64,000 bases of DNA from Streptomyces phaeoluteigriseus (GTDB lineage: Bacteria > Actinomycetota > Actinomycetes > Streptomycetales > Streptomycetaceae), in contig NZ_MPOH02000011.1 of the NCBI RefSeq assembly GCF_001896135.2, positions 1,045,584-1,109,583 of the forward strand, given 5' to 3'. The position numbers and the translations under genes are program-made. This document shows positions 32,939 through 41,420 of the stretch, piece after piece (positions within the stretch are counted from its first letter, which is position 1; every line of letters starts with the position of its first letter). The notes below the pieces were generated by a model. The model saw only the letters and a program-made list of their open reading frames with translations, was not told the DNA's origin and searched no databases.

Positions 32939-33649
32939 TCAGTCCTCCACCCTGATTCCCAGCTCAGCGGCCAGGACCGGTGCCAGATCCAGTAGTTGGG
33001 CCGTGCTGATCACCGCGCCGGACAGCCGGTCCAGGCCGCCCGCGATGCCCAGTTCCGTCGCGCCGCGCAGGTCCGCGTCCGTCAGTGTCGCCGCCGTGAA
33101 GTCGGCCGACTTCAGAGCACAGTCCACGAACTCCACGCGCTCCAGGCGGGCACCCCCGAAGTCCGGCTCGACCAGCACACAGCCCTGGAAGACGACGTCC
33201 CGCAGCCGGGCCTGACGCAGATTCAGGTAGTCGATCTTGCCGCCACGGATCAGGACCCGCTCCAGGACCGCCCCGTGCATCTGCGTCCCGCCCAGGCGGG
33301 CATCGACCAGCTCGACATCGCGCAGGGTCGACTCGGCCATGTTCGTGCCGACCCCGCGGATGCCGGTGAGCACCGAGTCGAGCAGGCGGGCGTGGTGCAG
33401 CCGCGTCCCGTCCAGCACGCAGGCGGACAGCGCGCAGTCCATGAAGCGGGCGCCCCCGCCGTCCTGCCCGGACAGGTCTCTCTCCCGGAACTCCACCCCG
33501 TCGTAGTCCCCGTCGGGCTCCAGGCCCCCGCCGTCGTACGGCTCGAGCGGCGGCAGCCGCACCTCCGGCCGCCGCGCGCCCTTCACCCGGCTGCCACTGC
33601 CCGCGGCCGCCCTCGCCCTGCCCCCGCCACCCGCACCCGTCCTCGCCAT
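32939..33649 (-). CDS. Pentapeptide-repeat protein
   Basis: A 236-residue protein whose residues about 60-205 are built of A(D/N)LXX-type pentapeptides (FMDCALSACVLDGTRLHHAR, NMAESTLRDVELVDARL, LRQARLRDVVFQGCVL, ADFTAATLTDADLRGA), predicting a right-handed quadrilateral beta helix. Such proteins can mimic DNA or bind gyrase, but many have no known role. ATG 33649 (MARTGAGG) is preferred over 33712 because the N-terminal 21 residues of the longer frame look non-coding. It is followed closely by the repeat-broken gene on the same strand. Confidence 0.85.
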   Translation of the reverse strand: MARTGAGGGGRARAAAGSGSRVKGARRPEVRLPPLEPYDGGGLEPDGDYDGVEFRERDLSGQDGGGARFMDCALSACVLDGTRLHHARLLDSVLTGIRGVGTNMAESTLRDVELVDARLGGTQMHGAVLERVLIRGGKIDYLNLRQARLRDVVFQGCVLVEPDFGGARLERVEFVDCALKSADFTAATLTDADLRGATELGIAGGLDRLSGAVISTAQLLDLAPVLAAELGIRVED

Positions 33650-33774
33650 TCCCCCATGCTGCACCCCACCACTGACAATCCCGCTGACCTGCGCGAACAC
33701 CCGCCATGTCACACATCCCGGCCCACCAGCGGTCGTATCCGGCGAAGGCGCCGGACATCAGCCGGCCAGACATC

Positions 33775-33838
33775 CGACCCGACACGAGCCGACCCAACCC
33801 AACCCAACTCAACTCAACCGGACCCGACCCGACCCGAA
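33775..33838 (+). repeat. 5-bp microsatellite before FAD oxidoreductase
   Basis: Units CGACC, CAACC and CAACT repeat with a 5-bp period across about 60 bases directly upstream of the GAAGGAGAG ribosome site for the next gene. Confidence 0.75.
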
Positions 33839-33847
33839 GGAGAGTCC

Positions 33848-35011
33848 ATGCGTCACATCACCGTGATCGGCGGTGGCTTCGCCGGCCTCACCGCCGCCAT
33901 CGCCGCCACCGAGGCGGGCGCGAAAGTCACCCTGCACGAGGCCCACCACACCCTCGGCGGACGGGCCCGCACCGCCGACGGCCCCTACCGGACCAATGAG
34001 GGCCCGCACGCCCTGTACAACGGCGGCCCGCACTGGACCTGGCTCCGGCAGCGCGACCTCATCGGAGCGCTCGCCCCGCTCCCGCCCCTGGAAGCCGCCC
34101 GGCTGCGCCTGCACCACCGGGGCGCCCTGCGCCGCACCCCGCCGCTCGCCATGCTCAAGCTGCTGCGCGCCGGCGTCCGCCGCCCCGCGCCCGTCGACGT
34201 CGACTTCCTGACGTGGGCGACCGAGCTGGCCGGTGAGGAGGGCGCCCGCGCCGCCGCCCACTACTCCGCCGTCGCCCTCTTCCACCACGACCCCGGCGCG
34301 CTGTCCGCCGCGTTCGTGCAGGAACGCCTGCGCCGCGCCACCAAACTGCCGCCCGAGGCGCACTACCCGCGCGGCGGCTGGGGCGCCCTCATCGACCGGA
34401 TGGCCGCCCGCGCCTGGAACCTCGGGGTGCGGATGGAGACCCTCTCCCGTGTCGACACCCTTCCCACCGACACCCCGGTGATCGTCGCGACCTCCCTCGA
34501 CGCCGCCCGTCACCTGCTCCGGGACGACTCCCTGACCTGGCCGAGCGGCCGTACCGTCCTGCTCGACCTCGCCGTACGCAGCAGGCGCGGCGACGCCTTC
34601 GCCGTCTCCGACCTGGACGCGCCCGGCTGGATCGAGCGGTTCTCCGCGCAGGACCGCACACTCGCCCCGGCCGGTGAGCAGCTGATCCAGGGACAGATCC
34701 CGATCGGTCCCGGCGAGACCCGGGCGGTGGGCGTCGCCCGTGCCGAGCACCTCCTCGACCTGGGCTTCCCCGGCTGGCGCGAGCGGGTGACCTGGCGTAG
34801 GGAAGCGGTCGCGGCGGGCCGTACGGGCGCGGTCGACCTGCCGGGCACCAGCTGGCGGGACCGCCCGGCCGTCGAACGCGGCGACGGCGTCTATCTGGCG
34901 GGCGACCAGGTGGCCTCGCCGGGCGTGCTGTCGGAGGTCTCCTTCACCAGCGCCCTGACGGCCGTCTCCCTCGCCCTCGGCCGCAACACCCTTGACCTCA
35001 AGCAGGCTTGA
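33848..35011 (+). CDS. FAD-dependent oxidoreductase, phytoene desaturase-like fold
   Basis: A 387-residue flavoprotein. The N-terminus is a Rossmann ADP-binding motif (VIGGGFAGLTAAIAATEAGA then HEAHHTLGGRARTAD), and the C-terminus has the FAD-binding GDGVYLAGDQVASPGVLSEV. The overall pattern fits the amine oxidase/carotenoid desaturase superfamily, substrate unknown. GAAGGAGAG precedes ATG 33848. It is followed by a repeat block and the quinone oxidoreductase on the same strand, so the two could be co-transcribed. Confidence 0.85.
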   Translation: MRHITVIGGGFAGLTAAIAATEAGAKVTLHEAHHTLGGRARTADGPYRTNEGPHALYNGGPHWTWLRQRDLIGALAPLPPLEAARLRLHHRGALRRTPPLAMLKLLRAGVRRPAPVDVDFLTWATELAGEEGARAAAHYSAVALFHHDPGALSAAFVQERLRRATKLPPEAHYPRGGWGALIDRMAARAWNLGVRMETLSRVDTLPTDTPVIVATSLDAARHLLRDDSLTWPSGRTVLLDLAVRSRRGDAFAVSDLDAPGWIERFSAQDRTLAPAGEQLIQGQIPIGPGETRAVGVARAEHLLDLGFPGWRERVTWRREAVAAGRTGAVDLPGTSWRDRPAVERGDGVYLAGDQVASPGVLSEVSFTSALTAVSLALGRNTLDLKQA

Positions 35012-35036
35012 GGTCACAGAGTGGGCGCACAGCACC

Positions 35037-35164
35037 ACGCGACGCGACGCGACGCGACGCGACGCGACGCGACGCGACGCGACGCGACGACAAGACTCAC
35101 GCGAACGTGAACGTGAACGCGAACGCGAACGCGCACCAGCACCAGCACCAGCACCAGCACCAGC
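35037..35164 (+). repeat. Three consecutive microsatellites
   Basis: (ACGCG) runs 10.6 copies at 35037-35089; GAACGT/GAACGC five copies at 35103-35132; (ACCAGC) five copies at 35135-35164. They fill the gap between two oxidoreductase genes and end 17 bases before the ATG at 35182. An open frame through them (HQHQHQ, NVNANA) is a by-product. Confidence 0.95.
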
Positions 35165-35181
35165 GACTATGGGGGACCCCG

Positions 35182-36153
35182 ATGCACGCCATACGCCTGC
35201 ACTCCTTCGGCCCGGCCGAGAACCTCACCCACGAAGAGGTCGAGGACCCCCTCCCGGCGCCGGGCCAGGTCCGTATCGCCGTCCGGGCGGCCGGTGTGCA
35301 CCTGTTGGACACCGCCCTGCGCGAGGGCCATCAGGGCCCGCAGCAGCAGCCGACGGTACTGCCGACCGTCCCCGGCCGTGAGGTCGCCGGGGTCGTCGAG
35401 TCCCTCGGCGAGGGCGTGGACGGCGGATGGCTCGGCAGACGTGTCGTGGCCCACCTCGGCTTCGCGCCCGGAGGCTACGCCGAACTCGCCGTCACCGACG
35501 TCGACCGCCTCCACGAGATCCCGGCGAACCTGGACGCCGCCCAGGCGGTCGCGATGATCGGCACGGGCCGTACGGCGCTGGGGATCGCCCAGTTCGCCGA
35601 GCTGGGCCCCGACGCGGTGGCCGTCGTCCCGGCCGCGGCGGGCGGCATCGGCACCCTGCTCGTGCAGTACGCGAAGAACGCGGGCGCCACGGTCGTCGGT
35701 CTCGCGGGCGGACCCGAGAAGACGGCCCTCGTCCGGGAGAACGGCGCCGACCTCGCCGTCGACTACGGGGACCCGTCCTGGCCGGGGAAGGTCCGCGCCT
35801 TCCTGGGCGGCCGTCCCGCCACCGTCGTCTTCGACGGCGTCGGCGGCGAGGTCGCCCGCGAGGCGGTGGCGCTGCTCGGCCCCGGCGGCACGCACCTCGT
35901 CTTCGGCTGGTCGGCGGAGGGCATCAAGGACGGCAAGGGCTACTTCGTGGACGGCGTCTCACAGTCGGTCCTCGGCCCGGTGATGCTGGAGAAGGCGGGC
36001 GGTCTGCGCCCCCTGGAACTGCGCGCCCTCACCGAGGCCGCCACCGGCCGCCTCACCCCGTCCGTCCACCGCTTCCCCCTGCGCGAGGCGGCCGCCGCCC
36101 ACCGCGCCCTGGAGACCCGCCGCACGACCGGCAAGGTCGTCCTGGAGCCCTGA
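35182..36153 (+). CDS. Zinc-type alcohol dehydrogenase-like quinone oxidoreductase
   Basis: A 323-residue MDR protein of the QOR type: MHAIRLHSFGPAENLTHEEV, GREVAGVVESLGEGVDGGWL, VPAAAGGIGTLLVQYAKNAG (NADPH-binding loop) and TVVFDGVGGEVAREAVALLG. The catalytic-zinc ligands are absent, as in quinone reductases. ATG 35182 is chosen; the longer frame from 35008 merely translates microsatellites. Likely an NADPH-dependent reductase of quinones or enones. A 19-bp duplication covers its stop codon. Confidence 0.9.
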   Translation: MHAIRLHSFGPAENLTHEEVEDPLPAPGQVRIAVRAAGVHLLDTALREGHQGPQQQPTVLPTVPGREVAGVVESLGEGVDGGWLGRRVVAHLGFAPGGYAELAVTDVDRLHEIPANLDAAQAVAMIGTGRTALGIAQFAELGPDAVAVVPAAAGGIGTLLVQYAKNAGATVVGLAGGPEKTALVRENGADLAVDYGDPSWPGKVRAFLGGRPATVVFDGVGGEVAREAVALLGPGGTHLVFGWSAEGIKDGKGYFVDGVSQSVLGPVMLEKAGGLRPLELRALTEAATGRLTPSVHRFPLREAAAAHRALETRRTTGKVVLEP

Positions 36154-36183
36154 CGCGGCCCGGTAGCCCTGACGCGGCCCGGT
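36146..36183 (+). repeat. 19-bp tandem duplication at a stop codon
   Basis: AGCCCTGACGCGGCCCGGT occurs at 36146-36164 and 36165-36183. The first copy contains the stop of the quinone oxidoreductase gene. Confidence 0.9.
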
Positions 36184-36199
36184 TCCGCTCAACGCGGGC

Positions 36200-37597
36200 T
36201 CAGTGCCGCCCGGCCACCCGGTCCGCCACCCGCGCCAGCCGTGACGACCCCGCGCTGTGGTTCTCCGTCTCCCGGCGGTCCGCGGCGCGGTAGGTCGCGT
36301 ACATGCCCTGCACGCCCAGCCAGCGCAGCGGCTCCGGCTCCCACCGGCGGACCCTGTGGCCGACCCACGGCAATTCCGTGAGGGGCGTCCGCCCGGCCTG
36401 CCCGGAGTCCTGCTGGACCAGGTCGCACAGGGTGCGCCCGGCGAGGTTGGCGGTGGCGACGCCCGAGCCGACGTAGCCGCCCGCCCAGCCGAGCCCCGTC
36501 GTACGGTCCAGGGTGACCGTCGCGCACCAGTCGCGCGGCACGCCCAGCACCCCCGACCAGGCGTGCGCGACCCGTACGCCGGCCAGCGCGGGGAAGAAAC
36601 CGACGAGGATCTCGCGCAGCGCCTCGACGGTCGCCTCCTGCGTCCGCCCGTCGTGATCCGTCCGGGACCCGAAGCGGTACGGCACCCCGCGCCCGCCCAG
36701 CGCGATCCGCCCGTCGGCGGTGCGCTGCGCGTACATGTAGGCGTGCGCCATGTCGCCCAGCGTCTCCCGGCCGTCCCAGCCGACGGCCGCCCACTGCTCG
36801 TCGGTCAGCGGCTCGGTGGCGATCATCGAGGAGTTCATGGGCAGCCAGGTCCGCCGCTGGCCCTTCAGCGAGGCCGTGAACCCCTCGGTGCACCGCAGCA
36901 CGTACGACGCCCGCACGGTCCCGTACGGCGTCACCGCGTGCCCCGCCCGGATCTCGGTGACCGGCGTCGACTCGTGCACCACGACGCCCAGCGCCTCCAC
37001 GGCCGCCGCCAGCCCCTTCACCAGCTTCACCGGATGCACCCGCGCCCCGTGCGGGGTCCACGTCGAACCGACCGCGCCGGCCACCCGGATCCGCTGGGCG
37101 GTCTCCCGCGCGCCGTACAGCTCACGGTCCTGCTCGCCGTACGCCAGTTCCTGCGCGTGGAACGCCTTCAGCCGCGCCAACTGCGCCGGGGTGCGGGCCA
37201 CTTCGAGGACCCCGCCGCGATGCACGTCGGCATCGATCGACTCGGCCCCGGTCACCCGGATCACCTCGGTGACGGTGTCGTTCATCGCCCGCTGGAGCCG
37301 TACGGCGGCGTCCCGGCCGTGGAGTTTCGCGTACCGGTCGCGGCCCGCGATGCCGTTGTAGAGCCAGCCGCCGTTGCGCCCGGAGGCGCCGTAACCGCAG
37401 AACCGCTGCTCCAGGACGGTGATCCGGAGGAAGGGCGCGGCCTTCTTCAGGTAGTACGCCGTCCACAGGCCCGTGTAGCCGCCGCCGACGATCGCGACGT
37501 CCGCGGACGCGTCACCGGAGAGTGGCTCCCGCACCGCGGGGAGGCCGTCGTCCGCGTACCAGTAGGAGATCCCGCCGTTCACGACACCGCTGCTCAT
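36200..37597 (-). CDS. FAD-dependent oxidoreductase, D-amino acid oxidase (DAO) family
   Basis: A 465-residue flavoenzyme. VAIVGGGYTGLWTAYYLKKA is the ADP-binding motif, VLEQRFCGYGASGRNGGWLY matches the gamma-glutamylputrescine oxidase/glycine oxidase branch, and WAGGYVGSGVATANLAGRTL is the C-terminal FAD site. It probably oxidises an amine or amino acid and releases hydrogen peroxide. TAGCGT (minus strand, 37604-37609) lies six bases before ATG 37597, so the mRNA is probably leaderless. It converges with the quinone oxidoreductase gene. Confidence 0.88.
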   Translation of the reverse strand: MSSGVVNGGISYWYADDGLPAVREPLSGDASADVAIVGGGYTGLWTAYYLKKAAPFLRITVLEQRFCGYGASGRNGGWLYNGIAGRDRYAKLHGRDAAVRLQRAMNDTVTEVIRVTGAESIDADVHRGGVLEVARTPAQLARLKAFHAQELAYGEQDRELYGARETAQRIRVAGAVGSTWTPHGARVHPVKLVKGLAAAVEALGVVVHESTPVTEIRAGHAVTPYGTVRASYVLRCTEGFTASLKGQRRTWLPMNSSMIATEPLTDEQWAAVGWDGRETLGDMAHAYMYAQRTADGRIALGGRGVPYRFGSRTDHDGRTQEATVEALREILVGFFPALAGVRVAHAWSGVLGVPRDWCATVTLDRTTGLGWAGGYVGSGVATANLAGRTLCDLVQQDSGQAGRTPLTELPWVGHRVRRWEPEPLRWLGVQGMYATYRAADRRETENHSAGSSRLARVADRVAGRH

Positions 37598-37780
37598 GAC
37601 CGGACGCTAACCCGCCCGGGCGGCCCCTGTCTCCTACGGATTCCGTCGTCCCGCAGGGCCATTGACCAGCGACGCGCGCCGGTACCGTCCGCCGGGCCCT
37701 GTTTGATCGTCGAATACGGCGACGTCCGCCGACGTTGCTGTCACAGGCTGCCGTCAGCGCGCGAGAACGCCCCGGGGCCG

Positions 37781-38551
37781 CTACTGGCGGTGGCGCCGCG
37801 TGCTCTGTCGCGGTGGCAGGGTCAGCGTGATCTGCCGGACGAGTTGCTGGAAGCAGGCGAGGGAGGCCAGGGCGGGCAGGCAGGCTCCGGCGATACCGGT
37901 GAAGGTCCAGTCGGCCTGAGCCACACACAGCATCATCGCGACGGAGGAGAAGAGCAGGACGATGAACCACGAATGCACGGCTCGTCGCTGATGCAGGGCA
38001 GTCCGAAGGATGGAGAGAGAGGCAACCATCCAGGGGCCGTACACGAGAAGAGGCCACCAGGGGACCATGGCGCCTCCCGGTCCGGACGGGATGTTCTGCA
38101 GAGGCCTGTAGGCCGCCATGCCGCCGAAGACGCTGACCATCGCCACGATGACGGCGACGAGCGCGACGATGACGAAGCTGCCGGTCTGCAGCCACTTGAG
38201 CCGGGCTCTTCGCTCATGGATCTTCCGATGTCCGGCAGAGGAGCGTCGGGTGGGTGGCAACTGAGCGGTGATCTGCGCGAGGCCCTCCATCGGCTCGGTG
38301 AAGCCGACGCCGGATGCGGGCTCGCTGCGCGGTGGCGGGATCCTGGACGTCTGGTCCGCTGGAACAGCCTCCTGCAGGAGGTAGGCAAGTTCCTCGACCG
38401 GGTCCCAGCCCGCGTCGGGTGCGGTCAGGGGAACGCCGGAGTGCACACTGCCGGCATGCCCCCCGTTCGAGCCGGTACCCGGCCCGTAGGAGTACGCGTC
38501 GGAGTACCACTCACGCTGCGCAAAGGAAGGATCCGCAAAGTCATGATTCAT
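37781..38551 (-). CDS. Membrane protein of DUF2637 type
   Basis: A 256-residue protein: a disordered, Gly/Tyr/Pro-rich N-terminus (residues 1-110), then four membrane spans (SFVIVALVAVIVAMVSVFGG; WWPLLVYGPWMVASLSILRT; SWFIVLLFSSVAMMLCVAQA; AGACLPALASLACFQQLVRQ) and a basic tail. The membrane block resembles DUF2637, a family seen in Streptomyces plasmid-spread proteins and in chromosomal genes. Its start overlaps the stop of the small upstream gene, so the two are coupled. Role unknown. Confidence 0.7.
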   Translation of the reverse strand: MNHDFADPSFAQREWYSDAYSYGPGTGSNGGHAGSVHSGVPLTAPDAGWDPVEELAYLLQEAVPADQTSRIPPPRSEPASGVGFTEPMEGLAQITAQLPPTRRSSAGHRKIHERRARLKWLQTGSFVIVALVAVIVAMVSVFGGMAAYRPLQNIPSGPGGAMVPWWPLLVYGPWMVASLSILRTALHQRRAVHSWFIVLLFSSVAMMLCVAQADWTFTGIAGACLPALASLACFQQLVRQITLTLPPRQSTRRHRQ

Positions 38552-38852
38552 GAAAATACGTCCCCGTCACGCGCTGCACGCGACGGCCGGAGTTTTCCTG
38601 GCCGTTCCATCGCGAATTGAGTTCCTCCTGGATTTCCTCCAGCAGGGCGAGGAACTCGCGAAGCAACGGCTCGGTGACCTGGCGTTCGACCCGCGCATCA
38701 CCCCTGGCCGTGGCACCCTGTGCCGTGAGCGCCGACGAGTATGCCGCACCAGGCATGAAAGTGTATTTGCCCACCGTCAGATCACCGACCGCAGGCAGAT
38801 TATCCGTCCTCGCCTTGCGTTGAGGCAGACCATGGGACCTTGCTTTCGCCAT
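38541..38852 (-). CDS. Small hypothetical protein coupled to DUF2637 gene
   Basis: A 103-residue protein, basic at the N-terminus (MAKARSHGLPQRKARTDNLP) and acidic-helical later (EPLLREFLALLEEIQEELNS). No family recognised. Codon third positions are less GC-biased than neighbours and the upstream DNA is AT-richer, hinting at acquired DNA. Its stop codon overlaps the next gene's ATG region by 11 bases. Probably real because of the coupling; function unknown. Confidence 0.55.
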   Translation of the reverse strand: MAKARSHGLPQRKARTDNLPAVGDLTVGKYTFMPGAAYSSALTAQGATARGDARVERQVTEPLLREFLALLEEIQEELNSRWNGQENSGRRVQRVTGTYFHES

Positions 38853-39424
38853 ATTCCGCTAACGCAGCCGTCCCCCCTCCAGATGCGCGGCAAACGAGTG
38901 ACCCCGCGCAGACGGAAAATCCGAGAAGAGTGGCGAGCAGTTTTTCTTCTCGAATCCACTCGCGGCATAAATAGGATTCACCGCCGACAAATTGGATGAA
39001 TAGTTTCGGCGGCACGAACCAGCCTGCGTGGATCTGATCAGCGCAGCCCACGACAACGACGAAGCCTCCTCGGCTCCGGCGGTTGCGGCCGGCACGACCG
39101 CCTGCCGTGACGAACTGATCAGCCGTAACGCCGTCCGGCCGGTTCCGGCGCCCCGAATCGAGCCGTGGGCACCACACCCTGGTCGCTGGACGAGACCCGT
39201 TCGGCTGATGTGTATGGTCCCCGCTCCGTCGGCAGCGTCCACGGCAGGCGGACCGTCGCGCGGCGGCCGGCATGGACAGGCACGAGAGAACGTGTACACG
39301 CACGTGAGCCAGACGACCGGCGGGAAGCCATGGCCCACATGGACCGCCTGCTCAAACGACGCCAGCCGACGTGCCTGAGAGACTGACGGCGGGTCGAAGG
39401 CACGCTCACCCGAGGGGGACCGAG
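38853..39424. other. Gene-poor gap, lower G+C
   Basis: About 570 bases. The left part (38860-39010) is AT-richer than the rest of the window (for example GCATAAATAGGATTC) and probably carries the promoter of the DUF2637 pair. The right part has open frames on both strands but none with a ribosome site and recognisable pattern. No RNA gene seen. Confidence 0.5.
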
Positions 39425-39685
39425 ATGGGGACGGGGCTGGTCGGGTTCGGAGTCCTGGGGCTGGCGCTGATAGTCGCGGCCATCACCTGGACCGTCCTGG
39501 GAATACACGCTCTGCTGCTCGGCCGTATGCCCGGCCGACGGCTGCCCCGACTGGTGCGACAGCCCAGATTGTGGGGGGCCGGGGCCCTGCTCGTGCCGCT
39601 GAGCGCGAATCTGGAGTCCCCGTCGCTGTTGGCACTCAGTGTCGGATTCATCGCGCTGGGGCACGTCGTCAAGCCGACGGGGTGA
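39425..39685 (+). CDS. Small two-span membrane protein
   Basis: An 86-residue protein with two hydrophobic stretches (VGFGVLGLALIVAAITWTVL and LLALSVGFIALGHVVKP) around a basic loop (GRMPGRRLPRLVRQPRLWG). GAGGGGGA lies five to ten bases before ATG 39425; the 18 extra residues from 39371 are not supported. Function unknown. Confidence 0.6.
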   Translation: MGTGLVGFGVLGLALIVAAITWTVLGIHALLLGRMPGRRLPRLVRQPRLWGAGALLVPLSANLESPSLLALSVGFIALGHVVKPTG

Positions 39686-39710
39686 CCCCTGCCCCCGGCA
39701 CCGAGAGGCG

Positions 39711-39747
39711 ACTGCCGTCGAGAACTGCCGTCGAGAACTGCCGTCGA
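39711..39747 (+). repeat. 13-bp tandem repeat, about 3 copies
   Basis: ACTGCCGTCGAGA at 39711 and 39724, with a third copy diverging at its end (39737-39747), running straight into the tRNA terminator stem. Confidence 0.85.
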
Positions 39748-39777
39748 CGCCCCCGCGATCCAAGATCGTGGGGGCGT
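39747..39777 (-). terminator. Terminator after tRNA-Thr
   Basis: ACGCCCCCGCGATC (39747-39760) pairs with GATCGTGGGGGCGT (39764-39777) with one G-T pair, 20 bases past the tRNA 3' end. It may also serve the plus-strand small membrane gene. Confidence 0.75.
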
Positions 39778-39796
39778 TGTCCCTGGCCGGGCGTGG

Positions 39797-39868
39797 AGCC
39801 CCCTGTCGGATTCGAACCGACGACCTTCGCTTTACAAGAGCGGTGCTCTACCACTGAGCTAAGGAGGC
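39797..39868 (-). tRNA. tRNA-Thr (anticodon TGT)
   Basis: The minus strand folds as a cloverleaf: acceptor GCCTCCT (39868-39862) with AGGGGGC (39804-39798), D arm GCTC-AGTGGTA-GAGC, anticodon loop CTTGTAA with anticodon TGT, and T arm GTCGG-TTCGAAT-CCGAC. CCA is not encoded. The discriminator base is T. Confidence 0.95.
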
Positions 39869-40004
39869 GTGCGCGTCCGCGGACGCGCCCGAGCAGTGTA
39901 CCCAGGTCGCCGGGGGCCCCTGTCGAGAGTTTCCGCGAAGTTCACATGCCTCCGGGTACTGACAGATCAGGCGAACGCCAGGTACCGTCCAGATCCGGTT
40001 CACT

Positions 40005-40021
40005 CATGTGGACTACACCTT
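40005..40021. promoter_or_regulatory. dre-like motif upstream of msiK
   Basis: GTGGACTACACCT, about 85-100 bases before the msiK start, matches the second dre-like site of nagK (GTGGACTAGACCT) at 12 of 13 positions. DasR control of msiK is inferred. Confidence 0.45.
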
Positions 40022-40105
40022 CCCGGGCCCTGTCCGGGACGGCTCACCACCTTCCTACAACGGATCGTCCGGCACGTTCCTGCCGGTAGAAGGGGGCCCA
40101 TCACC

Positions 40106-41194
40106 ATGGCCACTGTCACGTTCGACAAGGCGACCCGGATCTACCCGGGTTCCACCAAGCCCGCCGTCGACGCACTCGAGATCGACATCGAGGACGGCGA
40201 GTTCCTCGTCCTGGTCGGCCCGTCGGGCTGCGGCAAGTCCACCTCGCTCCGCATGCTCGCGGGGCTCGAGGACGTGAACGGCGGTGCCATCCGCATCGGT
40301 GACCGCGACGTCACGCACCTGCCGCCGAAGGACCGGGACATCGCCATGGTGTTCCAGAACTACGCGCTCTACCCGCACATGACCGTCGCCGACAACATGG
40401 GCTTCGCGCTCAAGATCGCCGGCGTCAACAAGGCGGAGATCCGGCAGAAGGTCGAGGAGGCCGCGAAGATCCTCGACCTCAGCGAGTACCTCGACCGCAA
40501 GCCGAAGGCGCTCTCCGGCGGTCAGCGCCAGCGTGTCGCGATGGGCCGCGCCATCGTGCGTGAGCCGCAGGTCTTCCTCATGGACGAGCCGCTGTCCAAC
40601 CTGGACGCCAAGCTCCGTGTGTCGACACGTACGCAGATCGCCTCGCTCCAGCGCCGCCTCGGCATCACCACCGTGTACGTCACCCACGACCAGGTCGAGG
40701 CCCTGACCATGGGCGACCGGGTGGCCGTCCTCAAGGACGGTCTGCTCCAGCAGGTCGACACCCCGCGCAACATGTACGACCGCCCGGCGAACCTCTTCGT
40801 GGCCGGCTTCATCGGCTCCCCCGCGATGAACCTCGTCGAGGTCCCGATCACCGACGGCGGCGTGAAGTTCGGCAAGTCGGTCGTGCCGGTCCAGCGTGAC
40901 GCGCTCTCCGCCGCCACCGACAAGACGGTCACCGTCGGCGTCCGCCCCGAGCACTTCGACGTGGCCGGCCCCGACACCGAGCAGGGCCTCGCGGTCGTCG
41001 TGAACGTGGTCGAGGAACTGGGCTCCGACGCCTTCGTGTACGGCACCGCCACGGTCGGCTCCGAGAGCAAGGACCTCGTCGTCCGCGTCGGCGGCCGCAA
41101 CGTCCCGGAGAAGGGCAGCACGCTGCACGTCGTGCCGCGCGCCGGCGAGACCCACGTGTTCTCGACCTCCACGGGCGCGCGCCTCTCCGACTGA
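40106..41194 (+). CDS. msiK: Multiple-sugar ABC transporter ATPase MsiK
   Basis: A 362-residue ATPase of the MalK/UgpC class. Walker A GPSGCGKST, Q-loop VFQNYALYPHM, signature LSGGQRQRVAMGRAIV, Walker B VFLMDEPLSNLDAKLR and the H-loop VYVTHDQVEALTMGD are all intact; the C-terminal OB/regulatory domain (VGVRPEHFDVAG) is present. In Streptomyces MsiK powers many sugar importers in trans, which explains the lack of permease genes here and may supply the orphan binding protein at 18 kb. GAAGGGGG precedes ATG 40106. A strong terminator follows. Confidence 0.95.
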   Translation: MATVTFDKATRIYPGSTKPAVDALEIDIEDGEFLVLVGPSGCGKSTSLRMLAGLEDVNGGAIRIGDRDVTHLPPKDRDIAMVFQNYALYPHMTVADNMGFALKIAGVNKAEIRQKVEEAAKILDLSEYLDRKPKALSGGQRQRVAMGRAIVREPQVFLMDEPLSNLDAKLRVSTRTQIASLQRRLGITTVYVTHDQVEALTMGDRVAVLKDGLLQQVDTPRNMYDRPANLFVAGFIGSPAMNLVEVPITDGGVKFGKSVVPVQRDALSAATDKTVTVGVRPEHFDVAGPDTEQGLAVVVNVVEELGSDAFVYGTATVGSESKDLVVRVGGRNVPEKGSTLHVVPRAGETHVFSTSTGARLSD

Positions 41195-41233
41195 CGTCTG
41201 CCGACCGGCCTCCCCGACCGGCCCGTCCGACGA

Positions 41234-41269
41234 AGAAGGGCCCCGCGGCAGCCACCGCGGGGCCCTTCT
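41234..41269 (+). terminator. Strong terminator of msiK
   Basis: AGAAGGGCCCCGCGG (41234-41248) and CCGCGGGGCCCTTCT (41255-41269) form a perfect 15-bp stem with a six-base loop. Confidence 0.9.
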
Positions 41270-41420
41270 CGCGTCTGTTCCTCCGGGAGACCGAAAACCC
41301 CGGCACAACGGGCGTTTCGAGCGTGAACGTCAACGCCCTACCCAAAAAGACGCACTCCTTCATCCCCCGACCGGGTGACTGAATGTCGCCAAATCATTAC
41401 CCCGCGCTACCCTCACACGC

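Noticed and set aside
35008..35181. N-terminal extension of the quinone oxidoreductase
   Set aside because: It only translates three microsatellites; conserved sequence begins at ATG 35182.
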